From Herpetosiphonaceae bacterium (GTDB taxonomy: Bacteria > Chloroflexota > Chloroflexia > Chloroflexales > Herpetosiphonaceae): 50,198 nt of DNA. The stretch covers positions 1 through 50,198 of the forward strand of contig JABXJS010000080.1 in the NCBI GenBank assembly GCA_013538855.1. The letters run 5' to 3'. The position numbers and the translations under genes are program-made. The notes beneath the pieces were generated by a model, which saw only the letters and a program-made list of their open reading frames with translations, was not told where the DNA came from and did not search any database. This document shows, piece after piece, positions 1-7,475 of this stretch (position 1 is the stretch's first letter; each line of letters starts with the position of its first letter).

Positions 1-160
1 CTCCCGGCAGGGCAATCCTGCCCCACGATGCTGGATGTGCCGAATCACCTGGTGCTTGGGTCCGCAGCAGAGATCGGCGGCGGTGGGGCGCAGCGCCACG
101 CTTCCGGCAGGGAATTCCACCACTCAGGATGCTGGGTGTGCAATATCAAAACGCTAGAAG
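1..160. repeat. Tandem/dispersed repeat region, no gene
   Basis: No supported gene lies in the first 187 bases. The stretch at 1-41 recurs with few changes at 101-141: both begin with a CCGGCAGGG core and end in ATGCTGG-TGTGC, a period of about 100 bp. The part at 79-112 (GGCGGTGGGGCGC core) also matches, in the same orientation, the complement of elements at 31726-31830 and 45127-45230. The left unit is cut by the window edge. This looks like two tandem units of a small non-coding repeat family. It has no coding capacity, so its function is unknown. Confidence 0.6.
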
Positions 161-187
161 TGTATGCAGCTTTAGGAGATGAAGCTA

Positions 188-859
188 ATGATTGAAGTTG
201 CCGAAGGTGTGTACCAGATTCCTGTTGCCGCCCGCAACAGCATCAACGCCTACCTGATCGATGGGTTTTTGATCGACGCTGGCATTCGCTCGTCTGCGCC
301 ACGCTTGTTTAAAGCGATCGGCAGCCGGAAGCTTGAGGCCCACGTGCTGACCCATGGCCACGGCGACCATCAAGGCGCAAGCGCTGAGATCTGCCAGCGG
401 CTTGGTCTGCCGCTCTGGTGTGGCGCAGGCGACCGCGAGATGGTCGAGACTGGCCAGACCGATATGTACGCGCCCAACCCAAATCACCCCATCCTGCGCT
501 TTCAGCGCCGCTTCTGGGTCGGCCAGGGCCATCCGGTTGCACGCACGCTCAGCGAGGGCGATCACGTTGGTGAGTTTGAGGTTATCGCAACGCCCGGCCA
601 CTCGCCTGGTCATCTGGCCTTCTGGCGCGCGCGTGATCGCGTGCTGATCGCTGGCGATGTGCTCAACAACATGAACTTGCTCACCACCCTGACGCGCCTA
701 GGCGAGCCGCCGAAAATCTTTACCACCGATCCGGTGCTCAACCGCCGCTCGATCAAGAAGATCGCTGCGCTCAATCCAGCGGTCGTCTGCTTTGGCCACG
801 GCCCGGTGCTGCGCGATCCCGAGCAGCTGGCGCTGTTTGCCTATCGCCTACCGGCCTAG
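188..859 (+). CDS. MBL-fold metallo-hydrolase
   Basis: A 223-residue single-domain metallo-beta-lactamase-fold hydrolase. The signature metal motif HGHGDH is at residues 56-61. It is followed by a TPGHSPGH segment with the third His, an AGDVL segment with the bridging Asp, and a late FGHGP His, so a complete binuclear metal site is present. The family includes glyoxalase II-like thioesterases and other hydrolases, and the substrate cannot be told from sequence. An in-frame ATG at 179 directly abuts the AGGAG (174-178). The ATG at 188 sits 9 nt behind it and is the better start. The YdeI-family gene follows after 32 nt on the same strand, so the two are probably co-transcribed. Confidence 0.85.
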   Translation: MIEVAEGVYQIPVAARNSINAYLIDGFLIDAGIRSSAPRLFKAIGSRKLEAHVLTHGHGDHQGASAEICQRLGLPLWCGAGDREMVETGQTDMYAPNPNHPILRFQRRFWVGQGHPVARTLSEGDHVGEFEVIATPGHSPGHLAFWRARDRVLIAGDVLNNMNLLTTLTRLGEPPKIFTTDPVLNRRSIKKIAALNPAVVCFGHGPVLRDPEQLALFAYRLPA

Positions 860-891
860 CTGTAAGCTCGTTGCAAGCAAAGGGCGCTGCC

Positions 892-1476
892 ATGGACAAA
901 ACGCCTGAGAATATGATCCATCCGCTCTCCCCTGCCGAGTGGCGCGCTTGGCTTGAGCAGCACCACGAGCGCGCGCAGGGCATCTGGCCTGTCAGCTATA
1001 AAAAAGCTACGGGCAAGCCGCGCATGGCCTACGCCGAGTCCGTCGAGCAGGCGCTGTGCTTCGGCTGGATCGATAGCGTGGCAAACAAGCTCGATGTCGA
1101 GCGCTCCATGCTGTGGTTCGCGCCACGCAAGCCCGGCTCTGGCTGGTCGCGGGTCAACAAAGAGCGCATCGAGCGCCTGCTCAGCGCCGACCTGATGCAT
1201 CCCGCTGGCCTGGCCAAGATCGCGGCCGCCAAGCAGGATGGCTCCTGGTCAGCGCTCGATGCTGTGGAGAATCTGGAGATTCCCGCCGATCTGGCGGCTG
1301 CGCTGGCGGTGTATCCGGCGGCCCGTGGCCACTTCGATGCCTTCCCGCGCTCGGTGAAGCGCGCCATCTTAGAGTGGATCACCGCCGCCAAGCGCGCCGA
1401 GACCCGCGCCAAGCGCATCGCTGAGACCGCCCGTCTAGCCCAAGCCAATCAGCGCGCCAATCAGTGGCGCAAGTAG
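892..1476 (+). CDS. YdeI/OmpD-associated family protein
   Basis: A protein of 194 residues resembling the YdeI/OmpD-associated (bacteriocin-protection, DUF1801-related) family. Family-like segments are the N-terminal PAEWRAWLEQHH, the central ALCFGWIDS, the FAPRKPGSGWSRVN stretch, and a basic Ala/Arg-rich C-terminus ending in NQWRK. The central FGWID and the PR-x5-WS region are the family hallmarks. No enzymatic role is firmly established, although members have been linked to peptide resistance and small-molecule stress. The ATG at 892 is preferred over an upstream TTG at 871. No good Shine-Dalgarno is visible, so translation may be coupled to the upstream hydrolase gene. A strong hairpin follows at 1496-1531. 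Confidence 0.75.
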   Translation: MDKTPENMIHPLSPAEWRAWLEQHHERAQGIWPVSYKKATGKPRMAYAESVEQALCFGWIDSVANKLDVERSMLWFAPRKPGSGWSRVNKERIERLLSADLMHPAGLAKIAAAKQDGSWSALDAVENLEIPADLAAALAVYPAARGHFDAFPRSVKRAILEWITAAKRAETRAKRIAETARLAQANQRANQWRK

Positions 1477-1495
1477 CGAGGGTGCTTGACACAGC

Positions 1496-1540
1496 ACAAC
1501 GAGCTTGCCGTGCATCAGGCAAGCTCGTTGTTTGATTAAG
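1496..1540. terminator. Bidirectional hairpin terminator
   Basis: A perfect 14-bp inverted repeat (1496-1509 with 1518-1531, 8-nt loop) lies between the convergent genes ending at 1476 and 1555. A short T-rich stretch (TTTGATT) follows on the + strand. It can serve both genes. Confidence 0.8.
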
Positions 1541-1554
1541 CCCCGTGTATGCTG

Positions 1555-2070
1555 CTACTTCTGGCGCTCGACCGTCGGAAGTTGCGCCAGCACCGCCTGC
1601 AGCATATCGAGCGCCTGCGCCAGCGGCTGCGGCCAGTCCACGCCGTCCATCGTGGTGATGGTCTTGCCGGCGGCGTTCAGCGTATAGGTGTAGCGATCGC
1701 AGCAGCCGTTGTCAGGCATATACTGCTCATCAAGCTGCTGGAACTCTGCGCTGTTGACGAGGTCCTGGATCTGCTGCACCTGCGGCTCGGGAATCTGCCC
1801 GCTGGGAATTTCGCCGCCGATGCCCTGATCGGCAAAGACACGGCCATCGCTCCAGATCTCAACTGTGGTGGTCTTGCCTGCGATGCCGCCGCTGCGGGCC
1901 AGCGTGGCAATGACGACTGGCTCGCTGCTGCCGCTGCTTGGCTGCTCGGTAGCCTCCACTGGTGCCGTGGCGGTATCGTTGCTCGGCGCTGTCGTCGGCA
2001 CCGGTGTGACGGTGTTGTCAGCACCGCAGGCGCTTAGCAGCAGGGCGAGCACAATCAACCAACGTTTCAT
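1555..2070 (-). CDS. Small secreted lipoprotein, possible emfourin-like fold
   Basis: A 171-residue predicted lipoprotein. A short hydrophobic signal peptide ends in the lipobox LLSAC, so the Cys at about residue 18 would be lipidated. It is followed by a low-complexity Thr/Pro/Ser linker. The C-terminal 100 residues begin with a segment containing RSGGIAGKTT and VEIWSDGRV, and later have an acidic/Pro turn with PDNGCCDRY (adjacent cysteines). This pattern is reminiscent of the emfourin (protealysin inhibitor-like) domain, but that is recognition from memory only. The ATG at 2070 lies 7 nt behind AAGGAG; a TTG three bases upstream is less likely. It lies 64 nt downstream of the kinase gene on the same strand and may share its transcript. 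Confidence 0.7.
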   Translation of the reverse strand: MKRWLIVLALLLSACGADNTVTPVPTTAPSNDTATAPVEATEQPSSGSSEPVVIATLARSGGIAGKTTTVEIWSDGRVFADQGIGGEIPSGQIPEPQVQQIQDLVNSAEFQQLDEQYMPDNGCCDRYTYTLNAAGKTITTMDGVDWPQPLAQALDMLQAVLAQLPTVERQK

Positions 2071-2134
2071 CAAAAAACTCCTTCAACAAGGTTCTCACGT
2101 GCTGGCTGTTCTATCACAATGTGGGCCAGCGCCA

Positions 2135-4075
2135 CTACTCATCGTCTTTGGTGCCCTCGACCAGAATCTCGTAGTGGTCGATCAGGCTCGACTTAGCGCC
2201 GAGGATCGACGTTTCAAAGCGCGTCGTCTGGCCTGGCTGTAGCTCGGTCGATTTTGGAATAGCGGTCTCGAGATCGATCACTTGGTTTTCGGCATTGAAG
2301 AAGGTGATCTTTGCTTGGACAAGCTTGACCGGGTGCTCCTCGTTGTTGGTGATCTGGCCCTCGATGCTTGGAAAGATGCTGTCGCCCTCTGGGATGAGGG
2401 TAACCTCGCTCACCGTGAAGTTGCGCTTGTAGAAGTCATCGGTGAGAAACCCGCTGCTCTGACCATCAACTTGTATGGTGTAGCTGGTGTACTCCGGCAG
2501 CGCCTCCGAGAAGAGCGCCTGCCATCCGGCGCTTTGGCCCGGCGCAAGGTAGCCCGCCTGTGTGTAGCCATCTTGCTTGGCAACCACTTTGCCGGTGCTG
2601 TCCTTAAGCACAACCGTGATTTTGACCGAGTTGTAGTCGCGCTCGGTTTGGTTTGTCACCAGGCCATAAAACCAGGTGCTCTCGTTGACATCCGTTGGCA
2701 GACGGCGATACAGCCCGCTGATCGCGAACTCGCCCTCGCTGCTGTCATCCTCGGTGGCTGGGATTAGCTCTAGCTCGGGAATGGTGTTTTTGATCGGCTG
2801 CGGCGTGCGTGCTGGTGCAGTTGGCGGTGCCTTGGGCTGGGTGGGGCGCGCCGTTGGCCGCGGCCGGTCATCCGGCTGCGCGACGATTGTTGGCAGGCGC
2901 AGGTTCGGGTCGCCGAGCGGGATCTGCAGCGGCCCTTTGTCGTTGTTGGGCGGCGGCACCTGCACTACGGTGGGCTTGCGCTGATTGAGCAGCAGGAATG
3001 TGCCGCCGATGATCACCAAGATCAGCAGCGTGACGCTGCCGATCACGCCCCAGAGCAGCCGATTGTTGTTGGGCTGACCAACGGCCATCGTCGGTGCCAG
3101 CGGCTGCGACGGTGGCCCAAAGCCGCCGACTGTCGGCCCGGTGTAGGGCGGCTGAAACGGCTGGCTTGGCGTTGCGCTTGGCACGTGGCCGAGCGCCGGG
3201 GCCAGCGGCTGCTGCACTGTCGCGCCAACATAGGCGGGATAGGCTGGCGGAACTGTGGCGTTGGCCTGCACCGCGCGCAGCACGCGCGCGATCTCGCCGG
3301 CTGTCTGCGGGCGGTCGTTGGGGTTTTTGGCTAGCATCACGTTGATCAGGTTGTCCAGCGCTGGTGGCAGCAGTGCGCCGGTCGAGCTAGGCAGTGGCGC
3401 GGGCACATACACATGGCTGTACATCATCTGCGCGGTGTCGCCAGGGAAGGGATGCCGACCGGTGACCATCTGAAACAGGATCACGCCAAAGGCATAGATA
3501 TCGGTGCGGTGATCAAGCTTCGACGCCTGAAGCTGCTCGGGGGCCATATAGCCGATGGTGCCGATGATCATGCCGCTCTGGGTGATCTGATCGCTGTCGC
3601 CCATGGCCATGCGCGCTAGCCCAAAGTCCACCAGCACAAGCTGGCCATTCGGCCGCAGCAGCACGTTGGCAGGCTTAAGGTCGCGGTGCAGCATGCCCGC
3701 ATTGTGCGCATAGTCCAGCGCCTCGGCCAGCTGGATGCTGATCTCCAGCACGCGCTCCAGTGGAATGCGGCCTTGCTGGAGCACCTCGACCAAGCTTGGC
3801 CCTTCGATCAGCTCCATCACAATGTATGGATTGCCCTCATGCTCATCGACATCGAAGACGCGCACAATGTTGGGATGCGACAGTTTGGCCGCCATCTGCG
3901 CCTCGCGCAAAAAGCGCTGGCGCGCCTCGTCGGTGACGCTGCCCTGGATGATCTTGATCGCCACGGGAATGTTCAGCTGTGGGTGCTGTGACCGATAGAC
4001 CGCGCCCATTCCGCCTGCGCCCAAGCGTGACTGAAGCCGATACTTGCCAAGCTGGGTGTTACTCAGATCGCTCAT
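2135..4075 (-). CDS. Transmembrane Ser/Thr protein kinase (PknB type)
   Basis: A 646-residue receptor-like Hanks-type kinase. The N-terminal kinase domain (about 12-268) has the Gly loop GAGGMG (19-24), ATP-anchoring Lys41, the catalytic HRDLKPAN (130-137), DFG (150-152) and APE (178-180), so it should be active. A Pro/Gln-rich linker (about 275-338) leads to one transmembrane helix (about 340-364). The extracytoplasmic part is a Pro/Thr-rich spacer plus two beta-rich domains resembling FxLYD repeats, the first starting near SGLYRRLP and the second near the C-terminus. These are not PASTA repeats, so the ligand is unknown. The gene has its own promoter between the nuo terminator and the start, so its position beside complex I need not mean a functional link. 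Confidence 0.92.
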   Translation of the reverse strand: MSDLSNTQLGKYRLQSRLGAGGMGAVYRSQHPQLNIPVAIKIIQGSVTDEARQRFLREAQMAAKLSHPNIVRVFDVDEHEGNPYIVMELIEGPSLVEVLQQGRIPLERVLEISIQLAEALDYAHNAGMLHRDLKPANVLLRPNGQLVLVDFGLARMAMGDSDQITQSGMIIGTIGYMAPEQLQASKLDHRTDIYAFGVILFQMVTGRHPFPGDTAQMMYSHVYVPAPLPSSTGALLPPALDNLINVMLAKNPNDRPQTAGEIARVLRAVQANATVPPAYPAYVGATVQQPLAPALGHVPSATPSQPFQPPYTGPTVGGFGPPSQPLAPTMAVGQPNNNRLLWGVIGSVTLLILVIIGGTFLLLNQRKPTVVQVPPPNNDKGPLQIPLGDPNLRLPTIVAQPDDRPRPTARPTQPKAPPTAPARTPQPIKNTIPELELIPATEDDSSEGEFAISGLYRRLPTDVNESTWFYGLVTNQTERDYNSVKITVVLKDSTGKVVAKQDGYTQAGYLAPGQSAGWQALFSEALPEYTSYTIQVDGQSSGFLTDDFYKRNFTVSEVTLIPEGDSIFPSIEGQITNNEEHPVKLVQAKITFFNAENQVIDLETAIPKSTELQPGQTTRFETSILGAKSSLIDHYEILVEGTKDDE

Positions 4076-4108
4076 CGCCTATTCCTATGCTTTAGAAGAT
4101 TTGCTGGC

Positions 4109-4137
4109 ATTATACAAAACGCCTTGCTTGTATGGAA
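4109..4137 (-). promoter_or_regulatory. Sigma70-type promoter of the kinase gene
   Basis: On the minus strand a perfect TATAAT (4109-4114) lies 17 bp downstream of TTCCAT (4132-4137). It is 34 bp upstream of the kinase ATG and just past the nuo terminator, so it is well placed for the kinase and lipoprotein genes. Confidence 0.6.
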
Positions 4138-4157
4138 TGTTCCGCTACTATACAACA

Positions 4158-4194
4158 AAGAGCCGACGACCTTGTACAAAGATCGTCGGCTCTT
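4158..4194 (-). terminator. Terminator of the nuo operon
   Basis: A 12-bp perfect stem (4158-4169 with 4183-4194) and 13-nt loop start 17 nt after the nuoN stop. On the minus strand they are followed by TTTGTTGT, a standard intrinsic terminator arrangement. Confidence 0.8.
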
Positions 4195-4211
4195 GCGTCT
4201 ATTGCTCGCGC

Positions 4212-5855
4212 TTAGCGCGCCGCCAGCATTACCGCCGCCTGCTCCAGCGTGCCATAGAGCAGTGACGGCAGCACGCCCAAGAAGAGCACCGCCAGCACGG
4301 TCAGCGTCATCACGAAGCGCGGGCCAAACGGGGCCTTGACGACCTCGCTGTTGGTCGGCTCCTCGATGTAGATCGCCTTGAGGATGCGCAGATAGTAGAA
4401 CAGGCTGATGATGGTGTTGAACACCGCAAAGATCACCAGCCACTTCGCGCCCTCTTGCCATGCCGCAATAAAGACGTAGAACTTGGCAAAGAAGCCCGAC
4501 AGCGGCGGAATACCCGCCAGCGACAGCACAAAAACCGTCAGCATCAGCGCTAGTCCTGGCGCGCGTCGGCCAACGCCGTTGAGGTCGCTCAGATCGGTGC
4601 CGCCGACCTTCTCTTCGATCAGCGCCAGCACGCCAAATGCGCCCAGGTTGGTTACGGTGTAGACCACGAGGTAGTAGATCAGCGCTGTGCCACTGTCGCG
4701 GCTGATGCCAACCAGTCCCAGCAGCAGGAAGCCCGCGTGGGCGATCGACGAGTAGGCCAGCATGCGCTTGGTGTTGGTCTGCGGCAGTGCCGCCAAGTTG
4801 CCCACCAGCATGGTCAGTGCGGCGATCACCGCCAGCACGCTGGTCCAGCCGCCAAAGCTCACCGCCGTGCCGCCTGCCGCCACCAGCGCCGCCGTGCCCG
4901 TGGTTGTCGGGTCGGCAAAGGCCGTGAGCAGCACTCGGTATAGCAGGAAGAAGCCGGCTGTTTTTGAGGCCGTCGAGATGAAGGCGGTGATCGTCGTCGG
5001 CGCGCCCTGGTAGACATCAGGCGACCAGGAGTGGAACGGCACCACCGAGACTTTGTAGGCCATGCCGGCGATCATCATCAGCAGGCCCAGGAAGAGCACC
5101 GCCTGGCCAGGGTTGCCCGCCTCGCTGAACGTCATCTGCACCGACGCGGCGATCTGCTGCAGCGTCGAGGGCACCACCGCCTCCGATGAGGCCATCGGCG
5201 CGGTCTGCATCGCCATGCCCAGCACAAGGCTCATCCCAAACAGCAGGATGGCCGACGAGAGCGCCCCGAACACGTAGTACTTCATCCCGGCCTCGGTGCT
5301 GGTCGCGCTACGGCGATAGTACCCGGCCAGAATGTACAGCGGAATACTGGTCAGCTCGATGCCCAGGTAGATCATGATCAGCTCGCCAGCGGCGGTCATC
5401 AGGATCATGCCCAGCGTCGAGAACAGTATCAGCGCATAGAACTCGCCAGGGCTGTTGTTGGGCTGTGTCGCCGTAGACAGCGCCACCGTAACAAAGGCCG
5501 CGCTAATAAACAGCAGCCGCCCGATATGCGTCAGCGGGTCGATCACGATCGCGCCGCCGAGAATCTGGTTGGTCTGGCCGCCTGTGCGCAGATTGCTAAT
5601 AAACGACCAGCTGGTAATGTCGATCTTGAAATTGAGCAGAAATGCCTGCAGCAGGCCGCTCTGGATGAGCGTCACGATAAATGCGAAGGCTAGACCGACC
5701 ATGGTCATGGTCGATGCTTCGCTGGTGCGCTCCTTGAAGCCCGCCGCACCAGTGCGCCAACGCCCGAACAGATCGCTGATGACCACCATAAAGGCGACGA
5801 GCACCAGCAGCAGCTCGGGGATGAGTCTGGATATATCACTTGTTTGAAAGCTCAC
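4212..5855 (-). CDS. nuoN: NADH-quinone oxidoreductase subunit N
   Basis: A 547-residue polytopic membrane protein of the complex I antiporter-like family and the last gene of the operon. Family features include the ELTSIPLYIL stretch with the conserved TM5 Glu, the following AGYYRRS and AGMKYYVFGAL segments, and the VVPFHSWSPDVYQGAP stretch typical of NuoN. NuoN forms one of the proton-pumping modules in the membrane arm. The start is a GTG at 5855 preceded by GGAGG at 7-nt spacing. The length is somewhat above the E. coli protein (485 aa), largely because of an extended loop between about residues 85 and 110. It is separated by 66 nt from the second nuoM copy and followed by the operon terminator. 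Confidence 0.95.
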   Translation of the reverse strand: MSFQTSDISRLIPELLLVLVAFMVVISDLFGRWRTGAAGFKERTSEASTMTMVGLAFAFIVTLIQSGLLQAFLLNFKIDITSWSFISNLRTGGQTNQILGGAIVIDPLTHIGRLLFISAAFVTVALSTATQPNNSPGEFYALILFSTLGMILMTAAGELIMIYLGIELTSIPLYILAGYYRRSATSTEAGMKYYVFGALSSAILLFGMSLVLGMAMQTAPMASSEAVVPSTLQQIAASVQMTFSEAGNPGQAVLFLGLLMMIAGMAYKVSVVPFHSWSPDVYQGAPTTITAFISTASKTAGFFLLYRVLLTAFADPTTTGTAALVAAGGTAVSFGGWTSVLAVIAALTMLVGNLAALPQTNTKRMLAYSSIAHAGFLLLGLVGISRDSGTALIYYLVVYTVTNLGAFGVLALIEEKVGGTDLSDLNGVGRRAPGLALMLTVFVLSLAGIPPLSGFFAKFYVFIAAWQEGAKWLVIFAVFNTIISLFYYLRILKAIYIEEPTNSEVVKAPFGPRFVMTLTVLAVLFLGVLPSLLYGTLEQAAVMLAAR

Positions 5856-5921
5856 GCTTGTTCCTCCGCAGCAGGGGTAGTGCTAGCGCGATGCAGGGTC
5901 GCTGCACCGCGCTCCGTCTTC

Positions 5922-7445
5922 TTACCGGCCCGCCAGCATTTGCCCAACATCTGCGATGCGCTGGGCGATTGGTTCTACACCAGTGCCGATCAGGTTCATA
6001 ATGATCGATGGGAAGAGGCCAACGCCGATGACCACGCAGGCCAGCACGGTGCCAGCAAACTTCTCCTGCCACGTCAGCGGCGGCAGCTCGTAGTAGTGCG
6101 GGTCTTTGACGTCGCCCATAAAGGCCATGTAGCCAACCCGCAGCACATATGCGGCGGTGATCGGGATCGACAGCGCGGCGATGGTGCCGATGACCGGGTT
6201 GAAGTTCATCACGCCAGTGAAGATCGTGAACTCGGCCATAAAGCCCGCCGTGCCCGGCATACCCATCGATGAAAGGCTCGCGATGATAAAGACCACAAAC
6301 GCAAACGGCATGATCTTCATCAGGCCGCCTAGCTCTGGCAGCTGGCGCGTATGCGTGCGCTCGTAGACCATGCGGCCGACCACGGCAAAGAAGAGCGCGG
6401 TCATCACGCCGTGGGCGAACATCTGCATCACTGCGCCGTTGAGCGCCGTGGTGTTCATCGCCGAGATGCCCAGCATCACCAGGCCCATGTGGCTCACCGA
6501 GGAGTAGCCGATCACGTACTTGAAGTCTTTTTGCACCATCGCGATGGTTGCGCCATAGACGACGTTCAGCAGCGTGATGCCGGCAATTGTCGGCAGCCAG
6601 TAGTGCGCGCCGTTGGGCATCAGCCACAGCGCCGCACGCAGCGCACCATAGGCACCCAGCTTCATCAGCACGCCTGCGTGCAGCATCGACACTGCGGTTG
6701 GCGCAGCCACGTGGCCGGTCGGCGACCACGTGTGGAACGGGAACATGCCCGCCAGCACTGCGAAGCCGACGAAGATCGGCAGGAAGAACACGATTTGGAA
6801 GGTGCGGCTGAACACGGTGTTCGAGAGCGCCACCATATCAAAGGTGCCGCCAACCACGTACACCGCGACCATGCCGACAATCACCATCGCCGAGCCAACC
6901 ATCAGGTACAGCGTCAGCTTCATCGCGCCGTACTCTTTGCGCGTCGAACCCCAGATGCCGATCAGCAGGTACATCGGCAGCACGGCCAGCTCGTAGAACA
7001 CAAAGAACAGGAACAGATCCAGCGAGATAAACACGCCATACACACCAACGACCAGCAGCAGCAGCAGCACAAAGTACTCTTTGGTGCGGTCCTCGATGTT
7101 CCACGAGATAAATGATCCGGTGAAGATCACAATCGCGTTGAGCACGATCAGCGGCAGGCTGATGCCATCTGCGCCGACAAAGTAGCTCATGCCCAACTGT
7201 GGCACCCAGTTGATCTTTTCGACAAACTGGAGCTTGGTTCCTAGGTAGCCAGGCGCGTTCGGATCGTAGGCGAAGAAGATCATCACCGCCAGCACCAGCG
7301 AGAACGCCGAGGTGCCGACTGCGATCCAGCGCATCGCGTTTTTATACTCGCGCGGCAGGAACATAATCAGCAGCATTCCCACCAGCGGTGAGAGCCAGAT
7401 CAGGCTCAGATAGGGAATGTTCGTTGGTAAATCCCACAAATGCAT
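5922..7445 (-). CDS. nuoM: NADH-quinone oxidoreductase subunit M, copy 2 (NuoN-proximal)
   Basis: A 507-residue antiporter-like subunit. It carries the TM5 glutamate (E152 in YELAVLPMY), followed by GIWGSTRKEYGAMK, and the HTWSPTGHVAAPTAVS and LMKLGAYG segments with the pumping Lys. Length and motifs fit NuoM rather than NuoL or NuoN. A second full-length NuoM-type gene lies just upstream (7476-9158), and the two differ enough (for example HTWSPTGH against HTWLPDAY) not to be a recent duplication. The ATG at 7445 has GGAG 8 nt upstream; a TTG at 7469 is in frame but less likely. Transcribed within the nuo operon. Both copies appear intact. Confidence 0.95.
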   Translation of the reverse strand: MHLWDLPTNIPYLSLIWLSPLVGMLLIMFLPREYKNAMRWIAVGTSAFSLVLAVMIFFAYDPNAPGYLGTKLQFVEKINWVPQLGMSYFVGADGISLPLIVLNAIVIFTGSFISWNIEDRTKEYFVLLLLLVVGVYGVFISLDLFLFFVFYELAVLPMYLLIGIWGSTRKEYGAMKLTLYLMVGSAMVIVGMVAVYVVGGTFDMVALSNTVFSRTFQIVFFLPIFVGFAVLAGMFPFHTWSPTGHVAAPTAVSMLHAGVLMKLGAYGALRAALWLMPNGAHYWLPTIAGITLLNVVYGATIAMVQKDFKYVIGYSSVSHMGLVMLGISAMNTTALNGAVMQMFAHGVMTALFFAVVGRMVYERTHTRQLPELGGLMKIMPFAFVVFIIASLSSMGMPGTAGFMAEFTIFTGVMNFNPVIGTIAALSIPITAAYVLRVGYMAFMGDVKDPHYYELPPLTWQEKFAGTVLACVVIGVGLFPSIIMNLIGTGVEPIAQRIADVGQMLAGR

Positions 7446-7475
7446 AGTTTCAACTCCACGGTCGCTCAAGAGCGA

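Noticed and set aside
5836-6729. 297-residue minus-strand frame overlapping nuoM
   Set aside because: It is an Arg/Ala-rich shadow in another frame of nuoM with no family similarity; nuoM explains the region.
6351-7115. 254-residue plus-strand frame
   Set aside because: His/Gln/Arg-rich antisense shadow of nuoM; composition is an artefact of GC-biased codons.
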